A DNA stretch of 64,000 bases, taken from positions 1-64,000 of the forward strand of contig NZ_FTMZ01000015.1 of NCBI RefSeq assembly GCF_900156335.1, in the 5' to 3' direction. The notes beneath the pieces were generated by a model. That model was given only the letters and a program-made list of their open reading frames with translations. It was not told where the DNA came from and made no database searches. Each line of letters begins with the position of its first letter. The first letter of the stretch is position 1. The stretch is from Sphaerotilus natans. GTDB lineage: Bacteria; Pseudomonadota; Gammaproteobacteria; Burkholderiales; Burkholderiaceae_C. The position numbers were made by a program, and so were the translations under genes. Below are positions 31,888-40,559 of the stretch, piece after piece.

Positions 31888-33096
31888 TCAGGGGCGCATC
31901 CGGGCATAGGGCGCCGCCAGCGGATCGCCGACGAACACGCCCTGGCGCGGCCAGGCCACGCTTTTCCAGTACGCCTCGATCGCGGAGCTGCCCTGCAGGT
32001 AGTGCAGCAGCAGCATCTGCGGATGCGGGAACTTCTGCGGATGATTGCAGGGTTCGCTGACAGTTCCATAACTGGCAGTGGCGCCGGCATCGATCCAGTC
32101 GAGCACGGTGCTCTGCCCGGCGCTGCGATCGAGCACGCCACCGAAGGAGGTCAGATGGTCGGCCAGCGCGCCGGGCAGCCAGTCGAGGCTCTCGGCGCCC
32201 TGGAAGCGCGCGATGCCGGTCTGCACCAGCAGCACATCCGGACTGCCGGGAGCGGGCAGCACGCCCTCCTCCACCTTGACCTCGATGCCGAGCGAGCGCA
32301 GCGGCCCGGCGGGCGGGAACAGCGATGCACGCACATTGCGCGCCGCATCGGCGGTGACCATGTAATGCACGTTCGGCACCACGCCGCCACGCGGGGCCAG
32401 CCGCCCGACCGAGGCATGGCCGCGCTCGATCAGGCGCCGCGCCTGCGTCACCGACGAGGCCGCCAGCAGCATCGACGGCCGCAGCCCATGGTCACGCCAC
32501 GGCATGCTGCTGCGCGAATTGAAATAGGGCGAGAGCGACTGCTTCGCGCAGGTCGCCGTGCACAGCCGCGCGTCGCGCCCCAGGGTCAGGGCTGCGGTGA
32601 TCGACTGGCACTCGAGCGCAAAGGGCCGCACCCAGGCCAGGGCCAGGGCCTGGATGCGATCGCCGAAGAAGTCGCCGATGCTGGCACGCAGCCGCTCGAA
32701 GTCCGCCACCGACAGCTGCGCGGCAACAGGCAGCTCGACGCGCAGCACCTGATCATCGCCCAGCCGGTGGATCTGGCGGTAATGCTCACCGACCTCGACC
32801 GAATAAGGGTCGGCGACATTGATCACCAGGCCGACCTGGGAAGGCATGATGCGACCGTTCACCCGAGGCGCCGGCAACCAGCGCCGCTGGGGCGCAGCGG
32901 CCGCGGAAGCCGGGTCCGACGCGCTCCTCGCCTGTGGCGCGCTGCTTGCTTGCTCTGCCGCCGTCTCGCCAGCGACTGCGCCGACGATGCACGACATCAG
33001 CAGAACCGCCGTGGCACTGGCCCGGGCCAGCGACAGGCCGATTCCCCGAGACGGCCCGTGAACGAGCGTTTGCATCGCCAGATATCTTTTCGCCAT
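31888..33096 (-). CDS. TIGR03790-like secreted protein of unknown function
   Basis: About 402 residues with an N-terminal signal peptide (hydrophobic ATAVLLMSCIVGAVAGE) followed by an Ala/Ser linker. The mature part contains VGLVINVADPYSVEVGEHY, YRQIHRLGDDQVLRVELP, LALAWVRPFALECQSITAA and a C-terminal TASYGTVSEPCNHPQKFPHP. This matches my memory of the uncharacterised TIGR03790 family, which is predicted to be exported. The start is uncertain: ATG 33096 and ATG 33075 are possible, and the frame is open to 33141, where it would overlap the divergent iclR-type gene. Role unknown; the neighbouring regulator or 2-oxoglutarate dehydrogenase gives no firm clue. Confidence 0.7.
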   Translation of the reverse strand: MAKRYLAMQTLVHGPSRGIGLSLARASATAVLLMSCIVGAVAGETAAEQASSAPQARSASDPASAAAAPQRRWLPAPRVNGRIMPSQVGLVINVADPYSVEVGEHYRQIHRLGDDQVLRVELPVAAQLSVADFERLRASIGDFFGDRIQALALAWVRPFALECQSITAALTLGRDARLCTATCAKQSLSPYFNSRSSMPWRDHGLRPSMLLAASSVTQARRLIERGHASVGRLAPRGGVVPNVHYMVTADAARNVRASLFPPAGPLRSLGIEVKVEEGVLPAPGSPDVLLVQTGIARFQGAESLDWLPGALADHLTSFGGVLDRSAGQSTVLDWIDAGATASYGTVSEPCNHPQKFPHPQMLLLHYLQGSSAIEAYWKSVAWPRQGVFVGDPLAAPYARMRP

Positions 33097-33139
33097 GTAA
33101 AAATACGCAGGAAAACCGGGAAGACCGAATCGACGCGAC

Positions 33140-33919
33140 ATGACAAAAAAGGATAGTGCACTTCAGACCCCAGCCATCCAGGTGATGGAGCGCATGTTCA
33201 TGCTGCTCGACGTTCTCGCCGAGCATCAGGATCCGGTGCCGCTGAAGCAGATCAGCGAGCAGACCGGGCTTCACCCTTCGACCGCACACCGCATCCTGAA
33301 CGATCTGGCCATCGGACGCTTCGTCGACCGGCCGGAGGCGGGCAGCTATCGGCTCGGAATGCGACTTCTTGAACTCGGAAATCTGGTCAAGGCGCGCCTG
33401 GACGTGCGTGATGCCGCTCTGGTGCCGATGCGCGAGCTGCACAAGCTGACCCATCAGCCGGTGAACCTGTCGGTGCGCCAGGGCGACGAGATCGTCTACA
33501 TCGAGCGGGCCTATTCGGAGCGCTCGGGCATGCAGGTGGTGCGGGCCATCGGCGGGCGCGCGCCGCTGCATCTGACCTCGGTCGGCAAGCTGTTCCTGGC
33601 GCATGACGATCCGCAGCGGGTGCGCAGCTACGCCACGCGCACCGGGCTGGCGGGCCACACCCGCAACAGCATCACCGACCTGCCGACCCTCGAACGCGAG
33701 CTGGCGCGGGTGCGCCAGACCGAGATGGCTCGCGACAACGAGGAGCTGGAGCTGGGCGTGCGCTGCATGGCCGCCGCGATCCATGACGACCAGGGTCGGC
33801 TGGTGGCCGGCCTGTCGATCTCGGCGCCGGCCGATCGGCTCGAGGAAACCTGGGCGGAGCGCCTGCGCGAGACAGCGGGCGCCATCTCGGCCGCGCTCGG
33901 CCATCGCAGCGATCGCTGA
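33140..33919 (+). CDS. IclR-family transcriptional regulator
   Basis: A 259-residue regulator with an N-terminal winged helix (about residues 12-75; VPLKQISEQTGLHPSTAHRI) and a C-terminal IclR effector-binding domain (YRLGMRLLELGNLV; GGRAPLHLTSVGKLFLA; CMAAAIHDDQGRLVAGLSIS). Typical family length. It is divergent from the TIGR03790-like gene, sharing a very short control region (about 43 bp). By the usual IclR habit it may control the divergent gene, itself, or the suc operon behind it. Effector unknown. ATG 33140 lacks an obvious Shine-Dalgarno. Confidence 0.92.
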   Translation: MTKKDSALQTPAIQVMERMFMLLDVLAEHQDPVPLKQISEQTGLHPSTAHRILNDLAIGRFVDRPEAGSYRLGMRLLELGNLVKARLDVRDAALVPMRELHKLTHQPVNLSVRQGDEIVYIERAYSERSGMQVVRAIGGRAPLHLTSVGKLFLAHDDPQRVRSYATRTGLAGHTRNSITDLPTLERELARVRQTEMARDNEELELGVRCMAAAIHDDQGRLVAGLSISAPADRLEETWAERLRETAGAISAALGHRSDR

Positions 33920-33922
33920 GGA

Positions 33923-35050
33923 TCAGGACAGGGAGCCCTTGTCGCGGGTGACGGACAGGGGCTGACCCGGCGACCGCACTGCCGCCCCCGACTCGAGCCA
34001 GCGGCGCACCCGCTCGGCATCGCCCAGTCGCGACTGCTTGCCCGCGGAATCCAGGAAGACCATGATCAGCTTGCGTCCGGCCATCTGCGCCTGCATCACC
34101 AGGCAGCGCCCCGCCTCGACGATGTAGCCGGTCTTCTGCAGGCCGATATCCCAGCCCGGATTGCGGACCAGGCCGTTGGTGTTGCTGTAGTGCAGCGTGC
34201 GGGGGCCGATGTCGACCTCGTGCGCCGGCGAAGTCGAGAACTCGCGCAGCAGCGGATGCTGGTAGGCCGCCTTGACCAGCCGGGCCAGATCGGCGGCGCT
34301 GGACTGGTTGCTGCTGGACAGACCGGTCGGCTCGACGAAGCGGGTGCTGCTCATGCCCAGGACCGCCGCCTTGCGGTTCATCGCGGCCGCAAAGGCCGGC
34401 AGCCCGCCCGGATAGTTGCGCCCCAGCGCATTGGCAGCCCGGTTCTCGGACGACATCAGGGCCAGATGCAGCAGCTCGCCGCGGGTCAGCACCGTGCCGG
34501 GCGACAGCCGCGAACGGCTGCCCTTCTCGGTGTCGATGTCCTCATGGGTGATGACCAGCGCCTCGTCGAGCGGCTGGCGCGCCTCGGTCACGATCAGCGC
34601 GGTCATCAGCTTGGTCAGCGAGGCGATCGGCAGAACCGCCTGATGATTCTTGCTGAACAGCACCTCGGAAGTGTCCTGGTCCACCACCAGCGCGACGCTG
34701 GACTTCAGATCGAGCGGATCGGCGGTTTCATGCAGGCCACTGGCCTGCCCATAGGACAGGCGCGGCGCCACCGCCACCGCGGTGGCAGCAGCACCCGCCA
34801 CCGCACCGCGACGCAAGGCAGCGCGCGACACGCCCTTGCGGGCCTGACGCTTCTGATCCAGCCCTCGGGCCGGCGCAACGGCCTTCTTCGTGCTCTTGGC
34901 ACGCTGCGAAGCCTCGACCGGCTTGCCGTCCTTGCGGCGAGCCGCCTGGGCAGGGTCCGCCGCCAGGCCCGACAGCAGCATGGCCACCCCCACCAGCAGC
35001 GCCGAGCACTGCGACGAAACGATTCTTTTCTTCAATGCAAAACAAGTCAC
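33923..35050 (-). CDS. pbpG: D-alanyl-D-alanine endopeptidase (PbpG/PBP7-like)
   Basis: A periplasmic low-molecular-weight penicillin-binding protein that cleaves peptidoglycan cross-links. The 375-residue protein shows the three active-site motifs SLTK (Ser144, Lys147), SEN (201-203) and KTG (306-308). An N-terminal signal peptide (ALLVGVAMLLSGLAADPAQA) is followed by a very basic, Lys/Arg/Ala-rich segment (about 37-95) before the enzyme core at about 115. That segment is longer than in E. coli PbpG and could bind anionic wall polymers. The gene is convergent with the iclR-type gene, with 3 bp between the stops. Confidence 0.88.
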   Translation of the reverse strand: MTCFALKKRIVSSQCSALLVGVAMLLSGLAADPAQAARRKDGKPVEASQRAKSTKKAVAPARGLDQKRQARKGVSRAALRRGAVAGAAATAVAVAPRLSYGQASGLHETADPLDLKSSVALVVDQDTSEVLFSKNHQAVLPIASLTKLMTALIVTEARQPLDEALVITHEDIDTEKGSRSRLSPGTVLTRGELLHLALMSSENRAANALGRNYPGGLPAFAAAMNRKAAVLGMSSTRFVEPTGLSSSNQSSAADLARLVKAAYQHPLLREFSTSPAHEVDIGPRTLHYSNTNGLVRNPGWDIGLQKTGYIVEAGRCLVMQAQMAGRKLIMVFLDSAGKQSRLGDAERVRRWLESGAAVRSPGQPLSVTRDKGSLS

Positions 35051-35176
35051 GACGGGCCTCTGGAATACAGCAGACAGGGAACCTGAAATCAGTCTAGGCG
35101 AAGCATGTACCGCGCCACAAGGGCGCGATGCGCCGATGATTTTCAGTTGAAGCCCCCTGTTTGCACGATCCCTGCG

Positions 35177-36718
35177 TCAGCCCTGGGCAGCCACCCGCTC
35201 GGCCTTGCTGTGGAGCTTGTTCAGCGCCGACAGATAGGCCTTGGCAGAGGCCACGACGATGTCGGGATCGGCGCCGACCCCATTGACGACGCGGCCGCCA
35301 TGTTGAAGCCGAATCGTGACTTCGCCCTGCGATTCGGTGCTGCCAGACGTGATGGCGTTCACGGAATACAGCAGCATTTCAGCGCCCGTCTCCAGCTTCG
35401 ACTCGATCGCCTTCAGCGTCGCGTCGACCGGACCGTTGCCCTGCGCCACCGCGCGGTGCTCGACCTGGCCAGCGGCGAAGGTCACCCGTGCGCCCGGACG
35501 CTCGCCGGTCTCGGAGTGCTGCGACAGCGACAGCAGGCGGTAGTGCTCGACCTCGGCGCTGACGCTCTCGTCGCCGACCAGCGCGATGATGTCCTCGTCG
35601 AAGATCTCGCTCTTGCGATCGGCCAGGTCCTTGAACTTGACGAAGGCGGCATTGAGCTCGGACTCGGACTCGAGCTCGACGCCCAGGTCCTGCAGGCGCT
35701 GCTTGAAGGCATTGCGGCCCGAGAGCTTGCCCAGCACGATCTTGTTGGCGCTCCAGCCCACGTCCTCGGCACGCATGATCTCGTAGGTGTCGCGCGCCTT
35801 GAGCACGCCGTCCTGGTGGATGCCCGAGGCGTGCGCAAAGGCGTTGGCGCCGACGACGGCCTTGTTCGGCTGCACCACGAAGCCGGTGGTCTGCGCCACC
35901 ATGCGCGAGGCTGGCACGATCTGCGAGGTATCGATGCCCAGGTCGAGGTTGAAGTAGTCGCGGCGGGTCTTGACCGCCATCACCACCTCTTCGAGCGAGC
36001 AGTTGCCGGCACGCTCGCCCAGGCCGTTGATGGTGCATTCCACCTGGCGCGCGCCGCCGATCTTCACGCCGGCGAGCGAGTTGGCCACCGCCATCCCCAG
36101 GTCGTTGTGGCAGTGCACCGACCAGATCGCCTTGTCGGAGTTGGGAATCTTCTCGCGCAGCGTGCGGATGAAGTTGCCGTAGAGCTCGGGGATCGCATAG
36201 CCGACGGTGTCGGGAATGTTCAGCGTCGTGGCGCCCTCGTCGATCACGGCCTCGAGCACGCGGCAGAGGAAGTCGACGTCCGAGCGGTAGCCGTCCTCGG
36301 GCGAGAACTCGATGTCGGCGCACAGGTTGCGTGCGAAGCGCACCGACAGCCGCGCCTGCTCGAGCACCTGCTCGGGCGTCATGCGCAGCTTCTTCTCCAT
36401 GTGCAGCGCGCTGGTGGCGATGAAGGTGTGGATGCGGGCGCGGTTGGCGCCGCGCAGCGCCTCGGCCGCACGCGAGATGTCGCGGTCGTTGGCGCGGGCC
36501 AGCGAGCAGACGGTGGAATCCTTGATGGCGTCGGCGATGGCCTTGACCGCCTCGAAGTCGCCGTTCGACGACGCGGCGAAACCGGCCTCGATGACATCGA
36601 CCTTCAGGCGCTCGAGCTGGCGCGCGATGCGCAGCTTCTCGTCGCGCGTCATCGAGGCGCCGGGCGACTGCTCGCCGTCGCGCAAGGTGGTGTCGAAAAT
36701 GATCAGCTTGTCACTCAT
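35177..36718 (-). CDS. leuA: 2-isopropylmalate synthase
   Basis: LeuA condenses 2-oxoisovalerate with acetyl-CoA, the committed step to leucine, and is inhibited by leucine. The 513-residue enzyme opens with [15 protein letters not shown] (7-21), has the metal-binding [12 protein letters not shown] and GNCSLEEV segments and a C-terminal leucine-binding regulatory domain (from about 390). ATG 36718 has GGAG about 7 nt upstream. It lies behind a leucine leader peptide and terminator (36782-36924), so transcription is probably attenuated by leucyl-tRNA supply. The gene follows pssA. Confidence 0.95.
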   Translation of the reverse strand: MSDKLIIFDTTLRDGEQSPGASMTRDEKLRIARQLERLKVDVIEAGFAASSNGDFEAVKAIADAIKDSTVCSLARANDRDISRAAEALRGANRARIHTFIATSALHMEKKLRMTPEQVLEQARLSVRFARNLCADIEFSPEDGYRSDVDFLCRVLEAVIDEGATTLNIPDTVGYAIPELYGNFIRTLREKIPNSDKAIWSVHCHNDLGMAVANSLAGVKIGGARQVECTINGLGERAGNCSLEEVVMAVKTRRDYFNLDLGIDTSQIVPASRMVAQTTGFVVQPNKAVVGANAFAHASGIHQDGVLKARDTYEIMRAEDVGWSANKIVLGKLSGRNAFKQRLQDLGVELESESELNAAFVKFKDLADRKSEIFDEDIIALVGDESVSAEVEHYRLLSLSQHSETGERPGARVTFAAGQVEHRAVAQGNGPVDATLKAIESKLETGAEMLLYSVNAITSGSTESQGEVTIRLQHGGRVVNGVGADPDIVVASAKAYLSALNKLHSKAERVAAQG

Positions 36719-36781
36719 GGTCGTCTCCAAGGAGGGTGGGTACACCGACGCTGCTCTGGGATCCCGGCGGAACAACCGGGC

Positions 36782-36822
36782 GACAAAAGAGAACGGCCCG
36801 CAGCGTGATGCCATGCGGGCCG
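36782..36822 (-). terminator. leu attenuator: intrinsic terminator before leuA
   Basis: On the minus strand CGGCCCGCA (36814-36822) pairs with TGCGGGCCG (36794-36802) in a perfect 9-bp stem with an 11-nt loop, followed by TTCTCTTTTGTC. It begins 42 bp after the leuL stop and ends about 75 bp before leuA. CGGGC near the end of leuL can pair with GCCCG of the 5' arm, a possible antiterminator. A small hairpin (GTACA/TGTAC, 36839-36852) lies between. Confidence 0.75.
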
Positions 36823-36864
36823 TCGATCCAGAAAGGGGGTACAGGAATGTACAGGTGTGACTGG

Positions 36865-36924
36865 TCAGCGCGCCCGGGGCACTTCGATTAGAAGCAGCAG
36901 TAGGGTGTGAACGCCGAAAGTCAT
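36865..36924 (-). CDS. leuL: leu operon leader peptide
   Basis: A 19-codon frame, [19 protein letters not shown], lies between pssA and leuA on the same strand. It has five consecutive leucine codons, CTA CTG CTG CTT CTA. CTA and CTT are strongly avoided elsewhere in this GC-rich sequence, so the run is well suited to ribosome stalling when leucyl-tRNA is low. A strong terminator hairpin follows and then leuA. There is no Shine-Dalgarno; the -10-like TATAGT ends 7 nt before ATG, so the message may be leaderless. Ribosome stalling at the Leu run should prevent the terminator from forming, as in classical leu attenuation. Confidence 0.85.
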   Translation of the reverse strand: MTFGVHTLLLLLIEVPRAR

Positions 36925-36930
36925 GCGTCG

Positions 36931-36936
36931 ACTATA
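36931..36936 (-). promoter_or_regulatory. Candidate -10 box for leuL-leuA
   Basis: TATAGT (minus strand) lies between the pssA stop and the leuL ATG, ending 7 nt before ATG. Transcription would begin at or beside the ATG. The -35 region falls inside pssA and is not consensus. Confidence 0.4.
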
Positions 36937-36943
36937 GCACGCC

Positions 36944-37786
36944 TCAGCGATGCAGGCCCCGCTCGTCAGGCTCGTCGGTCGAGGTGGCGATGACACTGAC
37001 CGGGCGGCCGCGCGACTTGCGCACCCCATACACCACATAGCCCGACAGGCCATAGACGACAAAGACGCCGAACAGCACCAGCGGCGGGTGGTAGGTGATC
37101 ACCGCGATGCCCAGCGCGATCGCCACGATCACGATGAAGGGCACGGTGCGCTTGAAGTTGACGTCCTTGAAGCTGTAGAAGGGCACGTTGGTGACCATCG
37201 TCAGCCCGGCGTAGAGCGTGGTGGCGAAGGCCAGCCAGGTCAGCCACTCGATGTCGCGCACGCCCTTGAAGCCCAGATCGTCCATCACCCAGATCAGGCC
37301 GGTGACCAGCGCGGCAGCAGCCGGGCTCGGCAGCCCCTGGAAATAGCGCTTGTCGACCACGCCGATGTTGGTGTTGAAGCGCGCCAGGCGCAGCGCAGCG
37401 CCCGAGCAGTAGACAAAGGCGGCAATCCAGCCGAGCTTGCCCATGCCCTTGAGCGCCCACTCGTACATGATCAGCGCCGGCGCCGCACCGAAGGAGACCA
37501 TGTCGGACAGGCTGTCCATCTGCTCGCCGAAGGCGCTCTGGGTGTTGGTCATGCGGGCCACGCGACCATCCAGGCTGTCGAGCACCATGGCGCAGAAGAC
37601 GCCGATCGCGGCCTGCTCGAAGCGGCCGTTCATTGCCATCACGATCGCGTAGAAGCCGCCGAACAGCGCCGCCAGCGTGAACAGGTTCGGCAGAATGTAG
37701 ATGCCCTTGCGGCGCGGGCGCTGCAGCACCGGCTCATCCGGCTCGTCGTCGGGTTCGGCCCGCTCGGGGGAGAGGTTTTGGTTCAT
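36944..37786 (-). CDS. pssA: CDP-diacylglycerol-serine O-phosphatidyltransferase
   Basis: An inner-membrane CDP-alcohol phosphatidyltransferase that makes phosphatidylserine, precursor of phosphatidylethanolamine. In 280 residues the family motif is complete: D70xxD73G74xxA77R78, then G87, D91 and D95 (in LDSLDGRVARMTNTQSAFGE). Several membrane helices follow (for example FKRTVPFIVIVAIALGIAVI). Its place between the ilv genes and leuA is a conserved Burkholderiales arrangement with no obvious metabolic logic. An acidic N-terminal extension (about 20 residues) is present. Confidence 0.92.
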   Translation of the reverse strand: MNQNLSPERAEPDDEPDEPVLQRPRRKGIYILPNLFTLAALFGGFYAIVMAMNGRFEQAAIGVFCAMVLDSLDGRVARMTNTQSAFGEQMDSLSDMVSFGAAPALIMYEWALKGMGKLGWIAAFVYCSGAALRLARFNTNIGVVDKRYFQGLPSPAAAALVTGLIWVMDDLGFKGVRDIEWLTWLAFATTLYAGLTMVTNVPFYSFKDVNFKRTVPFIVIVAIALGIAVITYHPPLVLFGVFVVYGLSGYVVYGVRKSRGRPVSVIATSTDEPDERGLHR

Positions 37787-37834
37787 GCCGCGATTATCGC
37801 CAAGCGCGACACCTCGCCTGTCCAGGCGCGGCGA

Positions 37835-38614
37835 TCACTCCTCGCAGAGGAAGTAGATCCACGGATCGCAGGCCGCATCCAGTTCGGCACCCGGCGCGAT
37901 CACGCGGCCGTCGACGCCATGCGCACGCACCTTCGCCCAGCCGGCCGCCTGGCACTGGCGCCACATTTCGGCCGGGCGCAGGTAGGTGGTCAGGCCGCCG
38001 CCGTAAGGGTCGACCAGCTCGACTTCCTGCAGGCGCATCGGCCAACGCCGACGGTTGAGCCAGCGCATGCGGCTCCAGAACAGCTGCGTCTCCAGATAGT
38101 CGCGCCATCCCTCCCAGCGCACATGGCGGCGACTGTCGAGCCAGTTCAGGTTGTGGGAGGAAAAGATGAAGCGCCCGCCAGCGCGCAGCACGCGTCGGCA
38201 CTCCCGCAGCGACTGGCGCCGCTGCTCGCCGCCACCGACCAGATCGAGCCCGTTGAAGCTGAACAGCACCAGATCGAAGCAGGCATCGGCAAAAGGCAGC
38301 GCACGAGCATCGGCCACCTCGAAGCTCACGTCGCCGCGCTGCATCAGATCGGCGAAGCGCTGGCGGCAGGCTTCGACCATCGGCTCGGCGAAATCCGCGC
38401 CGACATAGCCGGCGCAGCGCGAGGCCAGCGCCGGCGTGGTGCGCCCGCCACCGACACCGAGATCAAGCACCCGGCTGCGCGCCAGGACCGCATCGCCCAG
38501 CTGCGCCAGGATGGCCTGCTCGGGCGGCTGCAGCACATGCCCGCGGCTGTAGCTGCGCACCACCTCGTCGGAGCAATAGAAAGAAGCCCAGTCGGGCGAT
38601 CCCGATGTCGACAT
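37835..38614 (-). CDS. Class I SAM-dependent methyltransferase
   Basis: A 259-residue methyltransferase. Motif I is VLDLGVGGGRT (49-59), followed by an acidic strand end (YVGADFAEPMVEAC) and motif IV-like FDLVLFSFNGLDLV; post-motif GGRFIFSSHNL. The substrate is not evident; the fold is shared by methylases of small molecules, lipids and quinones. ATG 38614 is preferred because AGGGA precedes it; an in-frame GTG at 38665 is an alternative. It lies behind the ilvC terminator and 48 bp before pssA, so it may be the first gene of a pssA transcript. Confidence 0.8.
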   Translation of the reverse strand: MSTSGSPDWASFYCSDEVVRSYSRGHVLQPPEQAILAQLGDAVLARSRVLDLGVGGGRTTPALASRCAGYVGADFAEPMVEACRQRFADLMQRGDVSFEVADARALPFADACFDLVLFSFNGLDLVGGGEQRRQSLRECRRVLRAGGRFIFSSHNLNWLDSRRHVRWEGWRDYLETQLFWSRMRWLNRRRWPMRLQEVELVDPYGGGLTTYLRPAEMWRQCQAAGWAKVRAHGVDGRVIAPGAELDAACDPWIYFLCEE

Positions 38615-38730
38615 GCCGGCCGTTCCCTGTATCTGGAAAATGGAGACCGGCCGATTGTCTGACACAAATCATTACATTTGACCGCCATCTGGCGCCGGTC
38701 GCCCGCGCTTCAGGATGGACCAAGAAACGA

Positions 38731-38762
38731 CAAGGGGGCTGCACCTGCGTGCAGCCCCCTTG
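38731..38762 (-). terminator. Terminator after ilvC
   Basis: A perfect 13-bp inverted repeat (CAAGGGGGCTGCA with TGCAGCCCCCTTG, 6-nt loop), followed on the minus strand by TCGTTTCTTGG. It lies about 75 bp past the ilvC stop and should end the ilvB-ilvH-ilvC transcript. Confidence 0.75.
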
Positions 38763-38835
38763 CGATCAGCATCCGATCAGCGAGCTGTCTGCGCCCCCCG
38801 TTCAGCGAACCGGTTCAGCGCAGCCGCCCGGTGAA

Positions 38836-39894
<1,059 letters not shown>

Positions 39895-40386
39895 TCAAAC
39901 ACGCAGGATGCGCTCGCCGCGCCCGATCCCGCTGGTACCGGTGCGCACGGTCTCGAGGATGGCGGTGCGGTCCACCGCCTCGATGAAGGCATCGAGCTTG
40001 GACGAGTCGCCGGTCAGCTCGATGGTGTAGGTCTTGTCGGTCACGTCGATGATGCGGCCGCGGAAGATGTCGGCCATGCGCATCATCTCGTCGCGCTCCT
40101 TGCCGACGGCGCGCACCTTCACCAGCATCAGCTCGCGGGCGGTGAAGCTGCCCTCGGTCAGGTCGACGACCTTGACGACCTCGATCAGGCGGTTCAGGTG
40201 CTTGGTGATCTGCTCGATCACCTCGTCGGAGCCGCTGGTGACGATGGTCATGCGCGACAGCGACGGGTCTTCCGTCGGCGCGACCGTCAGGCTCTCGATG
40301 TTGTAGCCGCGGGCCGAGAACAGGCCGACGACGCGCGACAGCGCGCCCGCCTCGTTCTCGAGCAGCAGAGCGATGATGTGCTTCAT
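39895..40386 (-). CDS. ilvH: Acetolactate synthase regulatory (small) subunit
   Basis: The regulatory subunit confers valine feedback inhibition on acetolactate synthase and boosts its activity. The 163-residue protein has an N-terminal ACT domain (HIIALLLENEAGALSRVVGL; ARGYNIESLTVAPTED) and a C-terminal ALS_ss_C region. ATG 40386 has GGGAG 8 nt upstream. It follows the catalytic subunit gene across a structured 173-bp spacer. Confidence 0.95.
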   Translation of the reverse strand: MKHIIALLLENEAGALSRVVGLFSARGYNIESLTVAPTEDPSLSRMTIVTSGSDEVIEQITKHLNRLIEVVKVVDLTEGSFTARELMLVKVRAVGKERDEMMRMADIFRGRIIDVTDKTYTIELTGDSSKLDAFIEAVDRTAILETVRTGTSGIGRGERILRV

Positions 40387-40407
40387 GTGAGGGTCTCCCG
40401 GCCTGCG

Positions 40408-40537
40408 GGCCACGGCGCGACGGCGTGTGGCCGTCGCCCGTCCCACGGGCCTGTCAACGAAGGGATGGGGGAGTCAGCAGGGTGCGGACTGCACCGGCGC
40501 TTCCCGGCGCCCTGCCCCGCGGGCGGTCACCCGCGGG
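40408..40537 (-). other. Structured spacer between ilvB and ilvH
   Basis: The 173-bp spacer contains GGCCAC/GTGGCC (40408-40432), CCCGT/ACGGG (about 40437-40449) and two copies of CCCGCGGG (40516-40523 and 40530-40537), which pair across a 6-nt loop. No T-runs follow. It may differentially stabilise or process the ilv transcript. Confidence 0.5.
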
Positions 40538-40559
40538 ACCTGGCCGGGTCGCGGACCGG

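Noticed and set aside
31752-32141. Minus-strand 129-codon frame in the TIGR03790 region
   Set aside because: It overlaps the end of the TIGR03790-like gene in another frame and is Arg/Pro/Cys-rich with no motif.
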